A stretch of 64,000 bases of DNA from Candidatus Obscuribacterales bacterium (GTDB lineage: Bacteria > Cyanobacteriota > Vampirovibrionia > Obscuribacterales > Obscuribacteraceae): positions 372,001-436,000 of the forward strand of contig JACKCM010000001.1 of assembly GCA_020634035.1 (NCBI GenBank), in the 5' to 3' direction. A program made the translations under genes and the position numbers. Below are positions 10,317-19,490 of this stretch, in pieces. Positions within the stretch are counted from its first letter, which is position 1. Each line of letters begins with the position of its first letter. The notes under the pieces are model-generated. The model saw nothing but the letters and a program-made list of their open reading frames with translations, was not told the origin of the DNA and made no database searches.

Positions 10317-11456
10317 TCAGTCTTCGTCCTCTTCGCCCTCTTCATCCGCGTGCGGATTCGGAGGAGCCAGGGGGCGACGCGGATCGTCATGCTCGTAGAC
10401 CTCGAGCTTGCGAGGACCGACGGTGATGACATCACCGGTGGCGCAGCAGTTGGGCTCGGTCTCGATGTAGCCGCTACCGTCGACCCAGAAGGAACGACGG
10501 TTATCGTCACCACGGACGATCGGCACGGACTGACCGAAGAGCTCGCCTTCGACCACGATACCGGTCCAGAAACCCTGGGCACGGCGGTCGTAGTCACGGA
10601 GCTGACCCATCTTCTTCGCATCCCAGAGATAGCCCACTTCGTGGGTTTCCCAGTGATTGAGCTGCAGGCTGGGCAGGGTATGCTTCGGGCTGGAGAAATA
10701 GCCCGAGAACACCTTGCCGTCGAAGGAGCGAACGATGTTCTTGTGACGCTGCTCCCACTCCACCAGCGAAGCACCACCCGGATGACGACGACGGAAGTCG
10801 CCGATCATGAAGAGGGTGTCTTCATTGACCTCGACAGCCGCACCGTAACGGATGATGCGAATCATCTCGTGCTTGTGCAGGTTGAAGAGGACCTCCAGCT
10901 TCCGCGGCAGCTCGATGGTCGGGTCCGAAGGAAGATCGGATGCTTCCGGGTTCTTCGAGGACCAGCCGTCACGAACACGCTTGGTCTGCTGGATCCACTC
11001 CATGATGCGAATCTCGTTCGACATCGAGAGGTGGGTGGCGCTGGGGATGTAGACCACCTTGCCACCGGCGGCCTCCTGAATCGATTCGATGAACTTGCCG
11101 CAGAGCTCGCCGAGCTTGAGGATCATGTCCTCGAAGCCGCCGGCCTGCTTGGCTTCCACCACTTCCGCCACATCGGGCCAGTCGTGCAGGTGATGCTGCT
11201 TGTCCTCACCCAGAGAGCGGAAAACCTCTTCATCGACCATGCCGCCGAGCAGGAAAACCACTGCCGGCTTGGTGTCGCGCAGGTAATCGAGAACCTTCGC
11301 GAAAATCTTGCGATCGTGGTGAGGGAAGTAGACGTGACCGAGAGCGACGACACGCATGCCGTCTGCCAGCTGCATCGAGTAGATGCCGGCTTCGGCCAGA
11401 GACGTCTTCTGGTCCTCTTTCACCACTACTGATTTAAAATTGGTTGCCTTAGACAT
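10317..11456 (-). CDS. Metallophosphoesterase-like pseudoenzyme
   Basis: 379 aa. The order of elements matches the calcineurin-like phosphoesterase encoded two genes upstream (12259-13272), but the metal-binding motifs are lost: GHV (40-42) stands for D-I-H, GGMVD (71-75) for GDVAD, and SATHLS (139-144) for GNHED. The strand-helix spacing between these points is kept. The C-terminus is extended and ends in an acidic run EEGEEDED. AGGAGG lies 6 nt before the ATG. The stop of the HAD gene is 15 bp upstream, so the genes are co-transcribed. Inference: a catalytically dead paralogue that may regulate or assemble with the active enzyme. Strongly GC3-rich. Confidence 0.6.
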   Translation of the reverse strand: MSKATNFKSVVVKEDQKTSLAEAGIYSMQLADGMRVVALGHVYFPHHDRKIFAKVLDYLRDTKPAVVFLLGGMVDEEVFRSLGEDKQHHLHDWPDVAEVVEAKQAGGFEDMILKLGELCGKFIESIQEAAGGKVVYIPSATHLSMSNEIRIMEWIQQTKRVRDGWSSKNPEASDLPSDPTIELPRKLEVLFNLHKHEMIRIIRYGAAVEVNEDTLFMIGDFRRRHPGGASLVEWEQRHKNIVRSFDGKVFSGYFSSPKHTLPSLQLNHWETHEVGYLWDAKKMGQLRDYDRRAQGFWTGIVVEGELFGQSVPIVRGDDNRRSFWVDGSGYIETEPNCCATGDVITVGPRKLEVYEHDDPRRPLAPPNPHADEEGEEDED

Positions 11457-11471
11457 GGCTTACCTCCTAAG

Positions 11472-12236
11472 TTACAGCAGCTTGCCCGCCGCATCCAGCT
11501 CCTCGAAGAAGCGGATGACGGTGGGGGCAAGCTGACTACGGTGATCGAGACGAAGCACGTTCGGTGCCTTGACGCCCTTGGTGTACTCCTCGGGCACGAG
11601 GATGGCAGCGTGAGCCATCTGACCGACGCCGACCGCCGTCTCGGGCGAGTCTTCGACAATCAGAGGGATGTGCTCCGAAACCATCTCGTACTTCTTGGAG
11701 CCCGGGCTGATGAAACGCAGATCGCGGTCCGGGTCGAGACCCAGCTTGGCGATCAGTTTGCGGGTCTCACCCTGAGCCACACCGTGGTTGTAGGAACCGG
11801 CGGAGTGATTCAAACGGCTCTCGGCGGCGCCGGGAGTCCAGGTCCAGACCTTCACGTCGATGCCTGCTGCCTTGATCGCCTTGATGGCCTCGATGGCGCC
11901 CTCGTAGGGCTTCAGGTCACCATAGCCGCCGTCGTGGCGACGGGCGAAGGCGACGAACAGGTCGACGAATTCGGCGTTGGACAACGGGTTGTCCGGATCC
12001 ATCTGGAACGAGTAGAACCGCTGCTTGGAGGGGTCCATGTCGTAACCGTAGATGGTGTTGGCGAACTCGATAAACGCGCTGGTCCAGTTGACCAGCGTGT
12101 TATGCAGGTCAAAAACGACCGTCCGGGACCAGTGATGGCCCTCTTCCGGCTGCAGAATGCTCTTGGGCGGCCAACCTCGCTGAGTCTTGGTCAGACCAGC
12201 ACGACCGCCCGTAGTCTTGGAATTTTTGGTGCTCAT
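11472..12236 (-). CDS. HAD-superfamily phosphatase/nucleotidase-like protein
   Basis: 254 aa. HAD motif I is VFDLHNTLVNW with nucleophile Asp43; the usual second Asp (DxD) is His45. The motif II region reads VWTWTPG near 130, and motif III/IV is about KYEMV...LIVEDSPETAVG with the acidic pair in EDS near 205. An N-terminal basic extension of 35 aa precedes the fold. AAGGAG lies 8 nt upstream of the ATG. It sits between an active metallophosphoesterase and its inactive relative, so the operon appears devoted to phosphate-ester chemistry, perhaps nucleotides. Substrate unknown; His45 could lower or change activity. Confidence 0.65.
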   Translation of the reverse strand: MSTKNSKTTGGRAGLTKTQRGWPPKSILQPEEGHHWSRTVVFDLHNTLVNWTSAFIEFANTIYGYDMDPSKQRFYSFQMDPDNPLSNAEFVDLFVAFARRHDGGYGDLKPYEGAIEAIKAIKAAGIDVKVWTWTPGAAESRLNHSAGSYNHGVAQGETRKLIAKLGLDPDRDLRFISPGSKKYEMVSEHIPLIVEDSPETAVGVGQMAHAAILVPEEYTKGVKAPNVLRLDHRSQLAPTVIRFFEELDAAGKLL

Positions 12237-12258
12237 GATGCACTCTCCTTAATTTACG

Positions 12259-13272
12259 TTAGCGGTCCGAGGCACGGTAGATCTGGCCGTTGAACACGAG
12301 CGCGTTCACCAGCTTGCCACCAGTGCTCTTGACCGGTTTGACCGCGAGGGGCTGCAAGTGAACCTTGCCGCCGACAATCTCACCAGCGCCGATAGCCTGA
12401 CGCCAGTTGTTGAGAAGGTTGGCATAGCCCATATACGGATGAGTCGGGTCGGTGAGGTGACCGAACTCGTAAGCACGAAGGGTCTTGTGACCCATATCGC
12501 GAGAGACCATGCCGGCCCGGTGGGTGTGACCGTGGGAAACCGAACGACCGGTGCGGTCGGCGTCTGCCAGAGGGCTGGCGCCGGGCTTCGGACGAACGAT
12601 GAAACCGTGGTGGAACTCCATGTCTTCGTTCACGACAATGGCGCCGCCGTAGCCGGAGCGCTCATCGAGGTCGTAGAGGAAGGTCACGGGGTCACCCTTG
12701 CCGTAGCCCATCAGTCCGTGGAAGGACATGATCGGCTCGCGGGTGTTGGGGTCGAGGATGTTCGCGACGCCGGTGGCGGGGTCCTTCAGGTACCGCATGA
12801 TGCGGTCTTCATGGTTGCCCATGATGTAGAAGGTGTGCACGCAACCGGAAATCTTCATGAGCTCGTCGACGAGGCGACGGGTCTCATCAAGCTCATACTG
12901 CATGTCAGCCGAAACGCGAGGCGGACGGCCCCAGCGCGACAGCGCAAAAACATCGGCGACGTCGCCGATAAAAATGAGGATGTGCGGCTGGAAGTCCTTC
13001 AGGAACTTCTTCACGGCCCACAGCAACAGCTTGTCGTGAGCGGGCACGTGAATGTCCGGAAGAACCGCAATACGAGTGCCGTCAGGCAGGTCGACCGGGA
13101 GAATACCTGCGAAAGACAGATACCCCAGCGACTTGCCAGCGTTGCGAGCGAGAATCTCTTTGTTGATTGCTTCGCGCACAACCTTCGGGTCGACACCAGT
13201 TTCCTGGCTGACCTTTTTGGCAACCCGTCTAGTAACACTCCTCTTGGAAGAAGGCTTCTTCTTGGTAGTCAT
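12259..13272 (-). CDS. Calcineurin-like metallophosphoesterase
   Basis: 337 aa. All five metal/phosphate motifs are visible: DIH (73-75), GDVAD (103-107), GNHED (152-156), a His in EFHHGF near 240 and GHTH near 265. The first 30 residues are very basic (Lys/Arg/Ser), which suggests nucleic-acid or polyphosphate contact. The start chosen is MTTKKK at 13272, because AAGGAG is 9 nt upstream; a longer reading frame to 13329 has no ribosome site. First gene of a tight three-gene operon. GC3-rich. The actual substrate (nucleotide, nucleic acid or protein) cannot be read from the sequence. Confidence 0.85.
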   Translation of the reverse strand: MTTKKKPSSKRSVTRRVAKKVSQETGVDPKVVREAINKEILARNAGKSLGYLSFAGILPVDLPDGTRIAVLPDIHVPAHDKLLLWAVKKFLKDFQPHILIFIGDVADVFALSRWGRPPRVSADMQYELDETRRLVDELMKISGCVHTFYIMGNHEDRIMRYLKDPATGVANILDPNTREPIMSFHGLMGYGKGDPVTFLYDLDERSGYGGAIVVNEDMEFHHGFIVRPKPGASPLADADRTGRSVSHGHTHRAGMVSRDMGHKTLRAYEFGHLTDPTHPYMGYANLLNNWRQAIGAGEIVGGKVHLQPLAVKPVKSTGGKLVNALVFNGQIYRASDR

Positions 13273-13789
13273 AGTTACTAACTCCTTAGTGGAAGACCCC
13301 CGCCAAAGACCGACCGAAAAAGGCACCATGTCTTACGACCTGGAGCCTGATGTGTTTGGACGACTGAGCGGGGCGAATTCTTTGAGGTTAGGTTAATTGT
13401 TCAGGGAACTTCTGGGCTATTGCCTGACGATTCACTGCGAATCGATGGGCGTACCAGCTTCGGCACTGAGAATGCCATGTGGTTAGCTGCCAGAAATTAA
13501 GCGAATTGGTTGTTTTAGATAGACACCAAAGGGAAAGCTGAAAAGCGATATACCCTGAACTTATTAGTAATTGAGCCCATGGTTCAACATTATGACTAAG
13601 GCCTAATACTTGAAACATCGATAATATAAGAGGTTGTCAATACGACACAACAACTGGCCGAAGTTCGCAAACCTGGAAAATAGAGGGTTTCCGGGATCGC
13701 CCTTGTCAGTGGCGCATTTTACACCCACCCCAGTTAAGGCGAAACTAAGCAAACGCCCGTTCGGTCTAGATTTTAGACAGTTCGCGAAG
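13273..13789. other. Intergenic region upstream of the phosphatase operon
   Basis: 517 bp between two - strand genes. It must contain the promoter of the phosphatase operon; on the - strand TTGAAC followed after 15 bp by TAATAA (about 13556-13582) is a weak candidate. No gene and no terminator for the DnaJ-like gene could be supported. Confidence 0.35.
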
Positions 13790-14788
13790 CTATGATAGCC
13801 CTTGAAGGCGCTCGAAAAGTTTGTGCCTGGGATTTTGCTCTTCAGATAGCTGCTGCAGACGACGATAGAGCTTTACCTCTTCCCCGGTCAGCTTCTTGGG
13901 GATGACCACATCAATTACCACCCGCATATCATTTCCTGCCAACCCCAGGCCTTTAAGGCGATAAGTTCTTCCTTGCTGGGTCAGAGGCTGAATTTTCATA
14001 GCTACTTTGCCGGTAGCGGTCGGAATCTGAATTTCGCCGCCGAGCATGGCCTCGTATATGGTGACCGGAACCACGCATTCTATGTCTTTATCGATCACCC
14101 TTAAACAGGGATGCTCTTTCAGCTTTATCTTGATGATCAGATCACCGTACTTGCCAGCGCGAAGATCCCAGCGTCCCTGACCGGGGCGTCGAATCTCCAT
14201 ATTGTCGTACAAACCGCTGGGAAGCTCCAGTTCGATGGTTCGATCCACATTGAAATAACCCAGACCACGACATTTGTCGCACTGCATACGCTCCAGAGGC
14301 TTTTTCTCGATGCAATCCTCGCAAGGGGTAGGATCGGTGATGATTATCTGCTTTCTGGTCCCTTTAACCGCTTCTTTGAGCGTACATTCAATTTCCATCT
14401 CCAGAGCCTGAGCCTGGATCTGAACTTGTTGAAATTCTTCGGTTCGCTTATTTTGAGCTTTTTCCTTCTGCTCTACCTTGCCTTTGGTGACTTTCCCCCA
14501 GAGAGCTCGCACATCAGAGGTTTGACGGACCACTTCGCTATTCTTGTCGTAATCTTTGCGCTTCTGCGGGTCCATGAGCACTTCGTAGGCGTCACAGATG
14601 TCTTTATAAGTACGGGCCTGGACTTCGGGCTCGATGGCATGGGCAGCGATATGAGGACCGAATTTTTCATAGAGCTCGTTGTATGAGTCTTGAATCTCGT
14701 CGGTGGTCGCATTCGGCTTGACGCCAAGGATATAGTAATAATCCTTGTGAGTCTTGGTCGGGGCTGGAGCTCGGGTTTCTTCTGACAT
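13790..14788 (-). CDS. DnaJ-like co-chaperone with degenerate J-domain
   Basis: 332 aa. The N-terminal J-domain (about 16-80) has the typical ends YYYILGV and AYEVLMDPQKRKDYD, but the HPD tripeptide that stimulates DnaK ATPase is replaced: KFGPHIA (42-48) stands where KYHPDKN is expected. Only two CxxC units (CEDC, CDKC) of the usual four-repeat zinc domain remain. The C-terminal substrate-binding part (about 185-305) is well kept, with LELPSGL, RRPGQG, GDLIIKI and AMLGGEIQIPT. It may therefore bind clients without driving DnaK. No close Shine-Dalgarno. Mixed codon class. Confidence 0.75.
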   Translation of the reverse strand: MSEETRAPAPTKTHKDYYYILGVKPNATTDEIQDSYNELYEKFGPHIAAHAIEPEVQARTYKDICDAYEVLMDPQKRKDYDKNSEVVRQTSDVRALWGKVTKGKVEQKEKAQNKRTEEFQQVQIQAQALEMEIECTLKEAVKGTRKQIIITDPTPCEDCIEKKPLERMQCDKCRGLGYFNVDRTIELELPSGLYDNMEIRRPGQGRWDLRAGKYGDLIIKIKLKEHPCLRVIDKDIECVVPVTIYEAMLGGEIQIPTATGKVAMKIQPLTQQGRTYRLKGLGLAGNDMRVVIDVVIPKKLTGEEVKLYRRLQQLSEEQNPRHKLFERLQGLS

Positions 14789-15060
14789 AAGAATAAGTGT
14801 GCTGACAGAGTCAGGCGAATAGCAACAAGTTATTTACTAAGATCCCTTACTATGGGACACCGTAAAAATAATACAGTTAATTCATACGGCTGCAAATATT
14901 TCATACCCGGCTTAAGGGCACAAATCTCGCTTCAGTGCCGATCTGGCAAGATGGGACGTCTTATAAACACCCCTAAATTTAATTATCCAGTCGCACTCAG
15001 ACCGAGATTTAGAAGATTAAACAGGGCAGGCTTACCTAGTAACGTTCCACTTTAATATTC
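14789..15060. other. Intergenic region, possible small RNA on the + strand
   Basis: 272 bp between two - strand genes. The bidirectional hairpin at 15061-15088 has its better T-run on the + strand, where no coding gene precedes it, so a short + transcript is possible. A 67-codon reading frame here (14852-15055) has no ribosome site or protein-like composition. Confidence 0.3.
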
Positions 15061-15088
15061 AAAGAGCCTCCTTGGGGAGGCTCTTTTT
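15061..15088. terminator. Bidirectional terminator hairpin downstream of nrdJ
   Basis: Perfect 11-bp stem AAAGAGCCTCC/GGAGGCTCTTT with TTGG loop, followed by TT on the + strand (TTTTT including the stem) and by TTTGAATATT on the - strand. It lies 58 bp past the nrdJ stop. Confidence 0.75.
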
Positions 15089-15145
15089 GCTGCACGCTCT
15101 AAATCGCAGGATTGCCGCTATTCAGTCCTTTCGGCTTATCGAATG

Positions 15146-18100
15146 CTATCCGCATTTCGAATAGCCACAGGACTGACAGACATTACATCCGTCGATCTTG
15201 AGCCAGGATTCTCCACCACATTTGGAGCAGATCAAATTTGTACTTACACCACCGGCAGTTGTTCCAGACTGGCCGTAGGCCGCTTTCTCTTCTTTCGATG
15301 TTGATTTAGGTCCGGATATCGCAGTTGAAGCAACTGTTACTTTCTCGGTGCATTCCTTGCCGTAGTTGAGACGGTATTGCTGAATCGCTTTGGCCAGACC
15401 GTCGCAGGGAGACTGAACCACCACCGATTTATCAGTGTTGGCGAATTTGTAGAAAGCCGGATAACCGGACTGGATATTGACCAGTTGCCGAACCACAGTG
15501 GTTTCGGCCTTGGCTCTCTCTTCTTCGCCGAATTCAGCGGCATATTGCAAGAAAGCTGATGCCAGTCTGCCTACAGCTTCGAAAAGACCTGATTCAATCG
15601 CACCAGGTTTACCCATCCTCGCGTAGACTTCGATCAACTCTCCAGGGCGCTCAGCCTCGTGATTGAGACTGACATGCAGTGTCGAGCCACCTTCGGGAGT
15701 ACCGACTCGCACTTTGTAGGTTTGACCGTTGGTCTCTTCCACATCGATTGTGCGGCGCTCCTGATGACCGAGCAGGGTGAGGAGATCAGAATCACGGTCG
15801 TAATCTTCTTTGGCTATTTTTTCAACCGGCTGGGACAGTCTGCTGCCATCGGGATAAAAGGTTATGTCCTTTACTCCCAGCTTCCAGGCAAGCATGGTGG
15901 CTTCTTGCACCGAACGCTCTGCCGAATCCAGCGGAATCGAACAGGTATTCGAAACAGAGTTGAAAGCCTCGGGATAGTCGGAAGCCCCTTTGTGAATGGC
16001 GGCAAGATGCCTGATATAAGCTTCCGGCTCCACTTCCACCCGAATCGGAAATGCTTTCTGCACCGCTTCGGGGACCTCGGAAATACCCTGAACAGATTTG
16101 TGATTGGCTCTGATTTTGCCCATCAACTCTTGTTCTTTCTCTTCGGTCTTGGGCCAGGCACCATAACGTTGCATCATATCTTTGAAGCCGGGAGCAACGA
16201 AATCTACGAAGCGAGAACGGACCTTTCTAGAGAAGACGATACCGTTATGAGGATCGACCCCCCAGCTTGTCTGAAGCGCCTGGGCAAGGGTTCCGGTAGG
16301 GGCATTGTTGGTCATGCAGGTATTGCGCACCCGAATTCCTTTTTTGTGGAAACGGCTACCTTCCCACAAAGGATAGACCCCTCTCTCTTTGGCTAGCTCT
16401 ATCGATGCGTCCACAGAAGCTCGTGTGTACTGACGGAATAGATCCTCTACGGATTTCAAAGCCTCTTCGCTGCCGAAAGTGAGACCGAGCCTGGAGAGAT
16501 ACTCGGCAATGCCGGCAAATCCGCCTCCATTGCGCCGCTCCATTCTTGCGGTCATGTTCTGGGCAGGAATCGGATACCAGCTCACATCGGTGACATTGTC
16601 CATGAAGCGCTGCTGAACCTGGGCAACAGAAGCCATTCTCTTCATGTTGTAGCTGTGATCAGGATTCCAAAAATCCGGATGCGCTGCGTGCATGGAAGAG
16701 AGATTGCAATTGCCCATGTAGAACCGCCCGTCTTTACCGGGACCGGCAGGCAAGAACTGTTCTCCGCAAGGGTTGCAGGTGTTCAAGTCATAGACATGAT
16801 TGTTGGCATTGCCATCGTTAATCGCTTCGTAGAAGCCGATTCCGGGTTCACCCGAATCACGCATGCCTTCGACTATCCGCTGAAAAACTTCCGGTGCGAA
16901 GAAATGGCCTCTGACCCGGACATATTTATCGGTGATCTCGACATTGGCATTTTTTAGACTGCGAGCAGCATCCAGCGCTTGAGGATACTTTTCCAGGTCT
17001 ACGGAATATTCTTCGTAAACAGGCTCTTTGGTCAGTCTGTTTACCTGGATTGCACCGGTTTTCGGGTCTATAACAGGCTTTCTTGGATCGTACAGAGACC
17101 CTGTCCAGGCATTGTTATTGAAAGTAGCCTGATAGAAAACATTGTCGCGAACCGCTTCCATGAAACCCGGCATCGCCAGTACGGTCACGTTGGTATTTTT
17201 CAGATAGTTCTGACGCTCAAGATATTCTGTGTAGAGCTGACCGTAACGAGCCTCGGCCATTTGCAACAGACGTTTTTTATACGCCATATTGTCTTCATCA
17301 GGATCCTGGGAGACTTCACGAGAGACCTCCATATAGATTGATGACATCGTCGGTGGTGCGATGAGCTTTTTCTTGTCGATAAAGAAAAGAATATCCGGGT
17401 GATCCGAATTTCGAAGCTCGATCAAAGCACCGCCTCTTCTGCCGCCCTGGGCGACGGCTTCTACAGCTTTGGCAATGGTTTTTTCGTAGAAGCGATCAGG
17501 ACCGGAAGCAGCTGCCCCATTAGAGATGATCGATGCCCATGGACGCAGGGAAGAGGTATTCAACCCCATACCCATAGCCGCTTTAGCTGCCAGCGCTTCG
17601 ATTCTTGCCGCTTCCTGAATGCCTTCGAGGCTGTCTTCTACATAGGTGACACCACAGGCAGCCAGACATCCTTTGCCACGCAATTGACCGGCCAACCGAC
17701 CCATCTCGATCTCGTGCTCGTTCAAGCCTTTTGTCTCTTTAACTTGAACAGCTTTGCGCAGGTGCTCTGAACGTAACCAAATTTGGTCTTCTTTAAGGCC
17801 GGCGAGATTACCGTGAGCCCAGTATTTGAGCACGTTCAAGGACACTTCCGGATCGGCATTGATATTGGCAGGAGTGTTAGCCCAGAACTTCTGATTGCCG
17901 ATGTGATCAGCAAACACCTGACGCCAGCGAGTTACATCTTCATGACGCAGAGCCTCTTTCATAGAAAGCTTTACTATCTCTTCAGGAGAAAGCTTATACT
18001 TCAACTCTGCGATCGCCACTGATGTAGCCACCCTGTGAATGATTCCATTTATATCTTCGACCGGCTGACCATCGCCGGAGTCTCTTTGAGCATAAAGACC

Positions 18101-18235
18101 GACCAGGGTCTCTTGAGTAGATTCGAGATAACGATTAGAGAAATCTTGCGAAGATCTATCTTCTTTAGCGACCGACCCCGATGAAGATTCGGTCGGGCTG
18201 AAGTCTACCTTTTCGTTATTCTGAACTTTGAGCAT
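15146..18235 (-). CDS. nrdJ: Adenosylcobalamin-dependent ribonucleoside-diphosphate reductase (class II)
   Basis: 1029 aa. Reduces ribonucleotides to deoxyribonucleotides using a B12-generated thiyl radical. Diagnostic parts: RGGALIELRNSDHPD, the active-site segment NTCNPCGEQ, NCNLSSMH, NNAPTGTLAQALQTSWGVDP, and a C-terminal zinc ribbon CSKCGGE...CQSCGYSKCG that relays electrons. The start at 18235 (MLKVQNNEK) is preceded by AAAGGAAATC; the frame is open upstream to 18268 without support. Mixed codon class with many AGA codons. No nrdA/nrdB or nrdD partner lies in the window, and no cobalamin riboswitch was recognised upstream. Confidence 0.95.
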   Translation of the reverse strand: MLKVQNNEKVDFSPTESSSGSVAKEDRSSQDFSNRYLESTQETLVGLYAQRDSGDGQPVEDINGIIHRVATSVAIAELKYKLSPEEIVKLSMKEALRHEDVTRWRQVFADHIGNQKFWANTPANINADPEVSLNVLKYWAHGNLAGLKEDQIWLRSEHLRKAVQVKETKGLNEHEIEMGRLAGQLRGKGCLAACGVTYVEDSLEGIQEAARIEALAAKAAMGMGLNTSSLRPWASIISNGAAASGPDRFYEKTIAKAVEAVAQGGRRGGALIELRNSDHPDILFFIDKKKLIAPPTMSSIYMEVSREVSQDPDEDNMAYKKRLLQMAEARYGQLYTEYLERQNYLKNTNVTVLAMPGFMEAVRDNVFYQATFNNNAWTGSLYDPRKPVIDPKTGAIQVNRLTKEPVYEEYSVDLEKYPQALDAARSLKNANVEITDKYVRVRGHFFAPEVFQRIVEGMRDSGEPGIGFYEAINDGNANNHVYDLNTCNPCGEQFLPAGPGKDGRFYMGNCNLSSMHAAHPDFWNPDHSYNMKRMASVAQVQQRFMDNVTDVSWYPIPAQNMTARMERRNGGGFAGIAEYLSRLGLTFGSEEALKSVEDLFRQYTRASVDASIELAKERGVYPLWEGSRFHKKGIRVRNTCMTNNAPTGTLAQALQTSWGVDPHNGIVFSRKVRSRFVDFVAPGFKDMMQRYGAWPKTEEKEQELMGKIRANHKSVQGISEVPEAVQKAFPIRVEVEPEAYIRHLAAIHKGASDYPEAFNSVSNTCSIPLDSAERSVQEATMLAWKLGVKDITFYPDGSRLSQPVEKIAKEDYDRDSDLLTLLGHQERRTIDVEETNGQTYKVRVGTPEGGSTLHVSLNHEAERPGELIEVYARMGKPGAIESGLFEAVGRLASAFLQYAAEFGEEERAKAETTVVRQLVNIQSGYPAFYKFANTDKSVVVQSPCDGLAKAIQQYRLNYGKECTEKVTVASTAISGPKSTSKEEKAAYGQSGTTAGGVSTNLICSKCGGESWLKIDGCNVCQSCGYSKCG

Positions 18236-18913
18236 TCCTGTGATTTCCTTTCTGAGTTGCAGACGCACGGGGACCGGCTTCAGCTCGATTAAAAGAGCAA
18301 AAGCCAGGATTTATCAGGCACCAAAAAGAAAGCGGAAGGAATTAGTAAGAATAGCCGTCCGGCTCTCCTTAAGCGCGTTTAAACTGTTTTTTTGTTTGAG
18401 TCGAAAAAATTTCGTTGCAACTAATGTACTACCGATAGTGCCCTCAATCAACACAAAAATTTAAAACTTTCTGCGGGCAATCCGTGCACACCCTGACTAT
18501 TGCAGTCTTTTCGAGATTATTAGAATCTGAGATCGATCAAGCACCACACCCATATATGGTGCATACCCATCGGGCTCTAAGCAGTAGTCAATCGCCCAAA
18601 CCCATGATATTCAGGCTTCTTCGGAAACAGAGATAGAGAATCGATATACACCGCTGGTGGCATGGGCGACACCATTATCCGCCACTCATCTTAAGCCGGT
18701 ATCACTAGCGGTTCGATATAGATCAGAAATAAAGAAAAGCACGATCACATAACCCTGTAGACAAGAGGTTTCTGAGATATCAGGATCTATAGCTTCTACA
18801 TTGCAAAAGATCCAAAACGACCACCACCGCATATACATACAAACGCCAACAATATTGCCAACACCCCCAGATTGACACCACTAACCGGCTTCATTTGCCA
18901 TATCTCATTTGTT

Positions 18914-18928
18914 ACTATTTAATATAGT
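18914..18928 (+). repeat. Terminator-linked palindrome, site 3
   Basis: ACTAT-TTAAT-ATAGT, exact arms. It lies 18 bp beyond the stem of the - strand terminator that ends the cluster 19060-24264. Confidence 0.8.
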
Positions 18929-18942
18929 TGTTTACAGTAAAA

Positions 18943-18986
18943 GAAAAATCGATTTGACAGTACGAACTACTTCAAGCAAATCGATT
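18943..18986 (-). terminator. Intrinsic terminator ending the 19-24 kb cluster
   Basis: 10-bp perfect stem AATCGATTTG (18947-18956) with CAAATCGATT (18977-18986); on the - strand it continues TTTTCTTTTACTG. A second hairpin, GGGAAGCC/GGCTTCCC (18999-19020), precedes it. Confidence 0.8.
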
Positions 18987-19059
18987 CTTCTCACTCCCGG
19001 GAAGCCCGGATTGGCTTCCCGCACCAGTTTGCGTACAATGCTCTACTTCGCGCTGCGGC

Positions 19060-19368
19060 TCAGTTCACGGAAATCGACTTGAGTTCGTCGAAACCGATGA
19101 ACACCGTTTCGCCGCCCTCGACGAAGTAGACACCGTGCCGGCCATTGCATGCCTGGGAAGCACGGGCAGCCTGACGGAGCTTTTCGAGATACTCCGGAGC
19201 CAGAAGCCTGAGAGAGACAAAACCCTGGGACCGACAATCGGCCACCAGGCAGATGGAGTTGTCCCTGAGCATCAGGTTCTCGATCTGGTCTCGGGTCACA
19301 GGCAGGACTTCCATGAGGGCAGTCCGCTGCGCGTCCTGGACATTCACGATAGTCGCACTGGTCATCAT
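19060..19368 (-). CDS. Small protein, unknown
   Basis: 102 aa, soluble, mixed alpha/beta composition with two Cys near 40-45 and one near 74. Nothing recognised. A competing 132-aa frame on the same strand (19043-19441) has Pro/Cys/Arg-rich composition typical of a shadow. Ribosome site weak; the second Met could be the start. GC3-rich like the rest of the cluster, and last gene before the terminator and palindrome site 3. Confidence 0.5.
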   Translation of the reverse strand: MMTSATIVNVQDAQRTALMEVLPVTRDQIENLMLRDNSICLVADCRSQGFVSLRLLAPEYLEKLRQAARASQACNGRHGVYFVEGGETVFIGFDELKSISVN

Positions 19369-19490
19369 AGCAACAATCCCATGTGTATCTGGGGTTCAGT
19401 TGTGACAGGGCAGCCGGACCATCCGCCTGACCTCGTTGCAAAAGAAAGAGAACTACGCCACCGGCGGTGGCGTGTTTCTCGGGTTGAAGG

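Larger units (their letters stand above)
18236..19059. other. Intergenic region upstream of nrdJ
   Basis: 824 bp with no supported gene. It holds the nrdJ promoter region, a palindrome CCATATATGG at about 18550-18559 (partial resemblance to an NrdR box, not convincing), palindromic element site 3, and two hairpins that belong to the - strand gene cluster on its right. Confidence 0.45.

Noticed and set aside
10275..11432. 385-codon + frame over the phosphoesterase-like gene
   Set aside because: Shadow; the - strand frame has AGGAGG, operon spacing and similarity to the neighbouring phosphoesterase.
18541..18570. NrdR box or cobalamin riboswitch upstream of nrdJ
   Set aside because: CCATATATGG with a TATGGTGC half resembles an NrdR half-site, but the other half fits poorly and no paired box was found. 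No B12-box or conserved riboswitch core was seen.
19043..19441. 132-codon Cys/Pro/Arg-rich - frame
   Set aside because: Overlaps the 102-aa gene in another frame, with out-of-frame composition.
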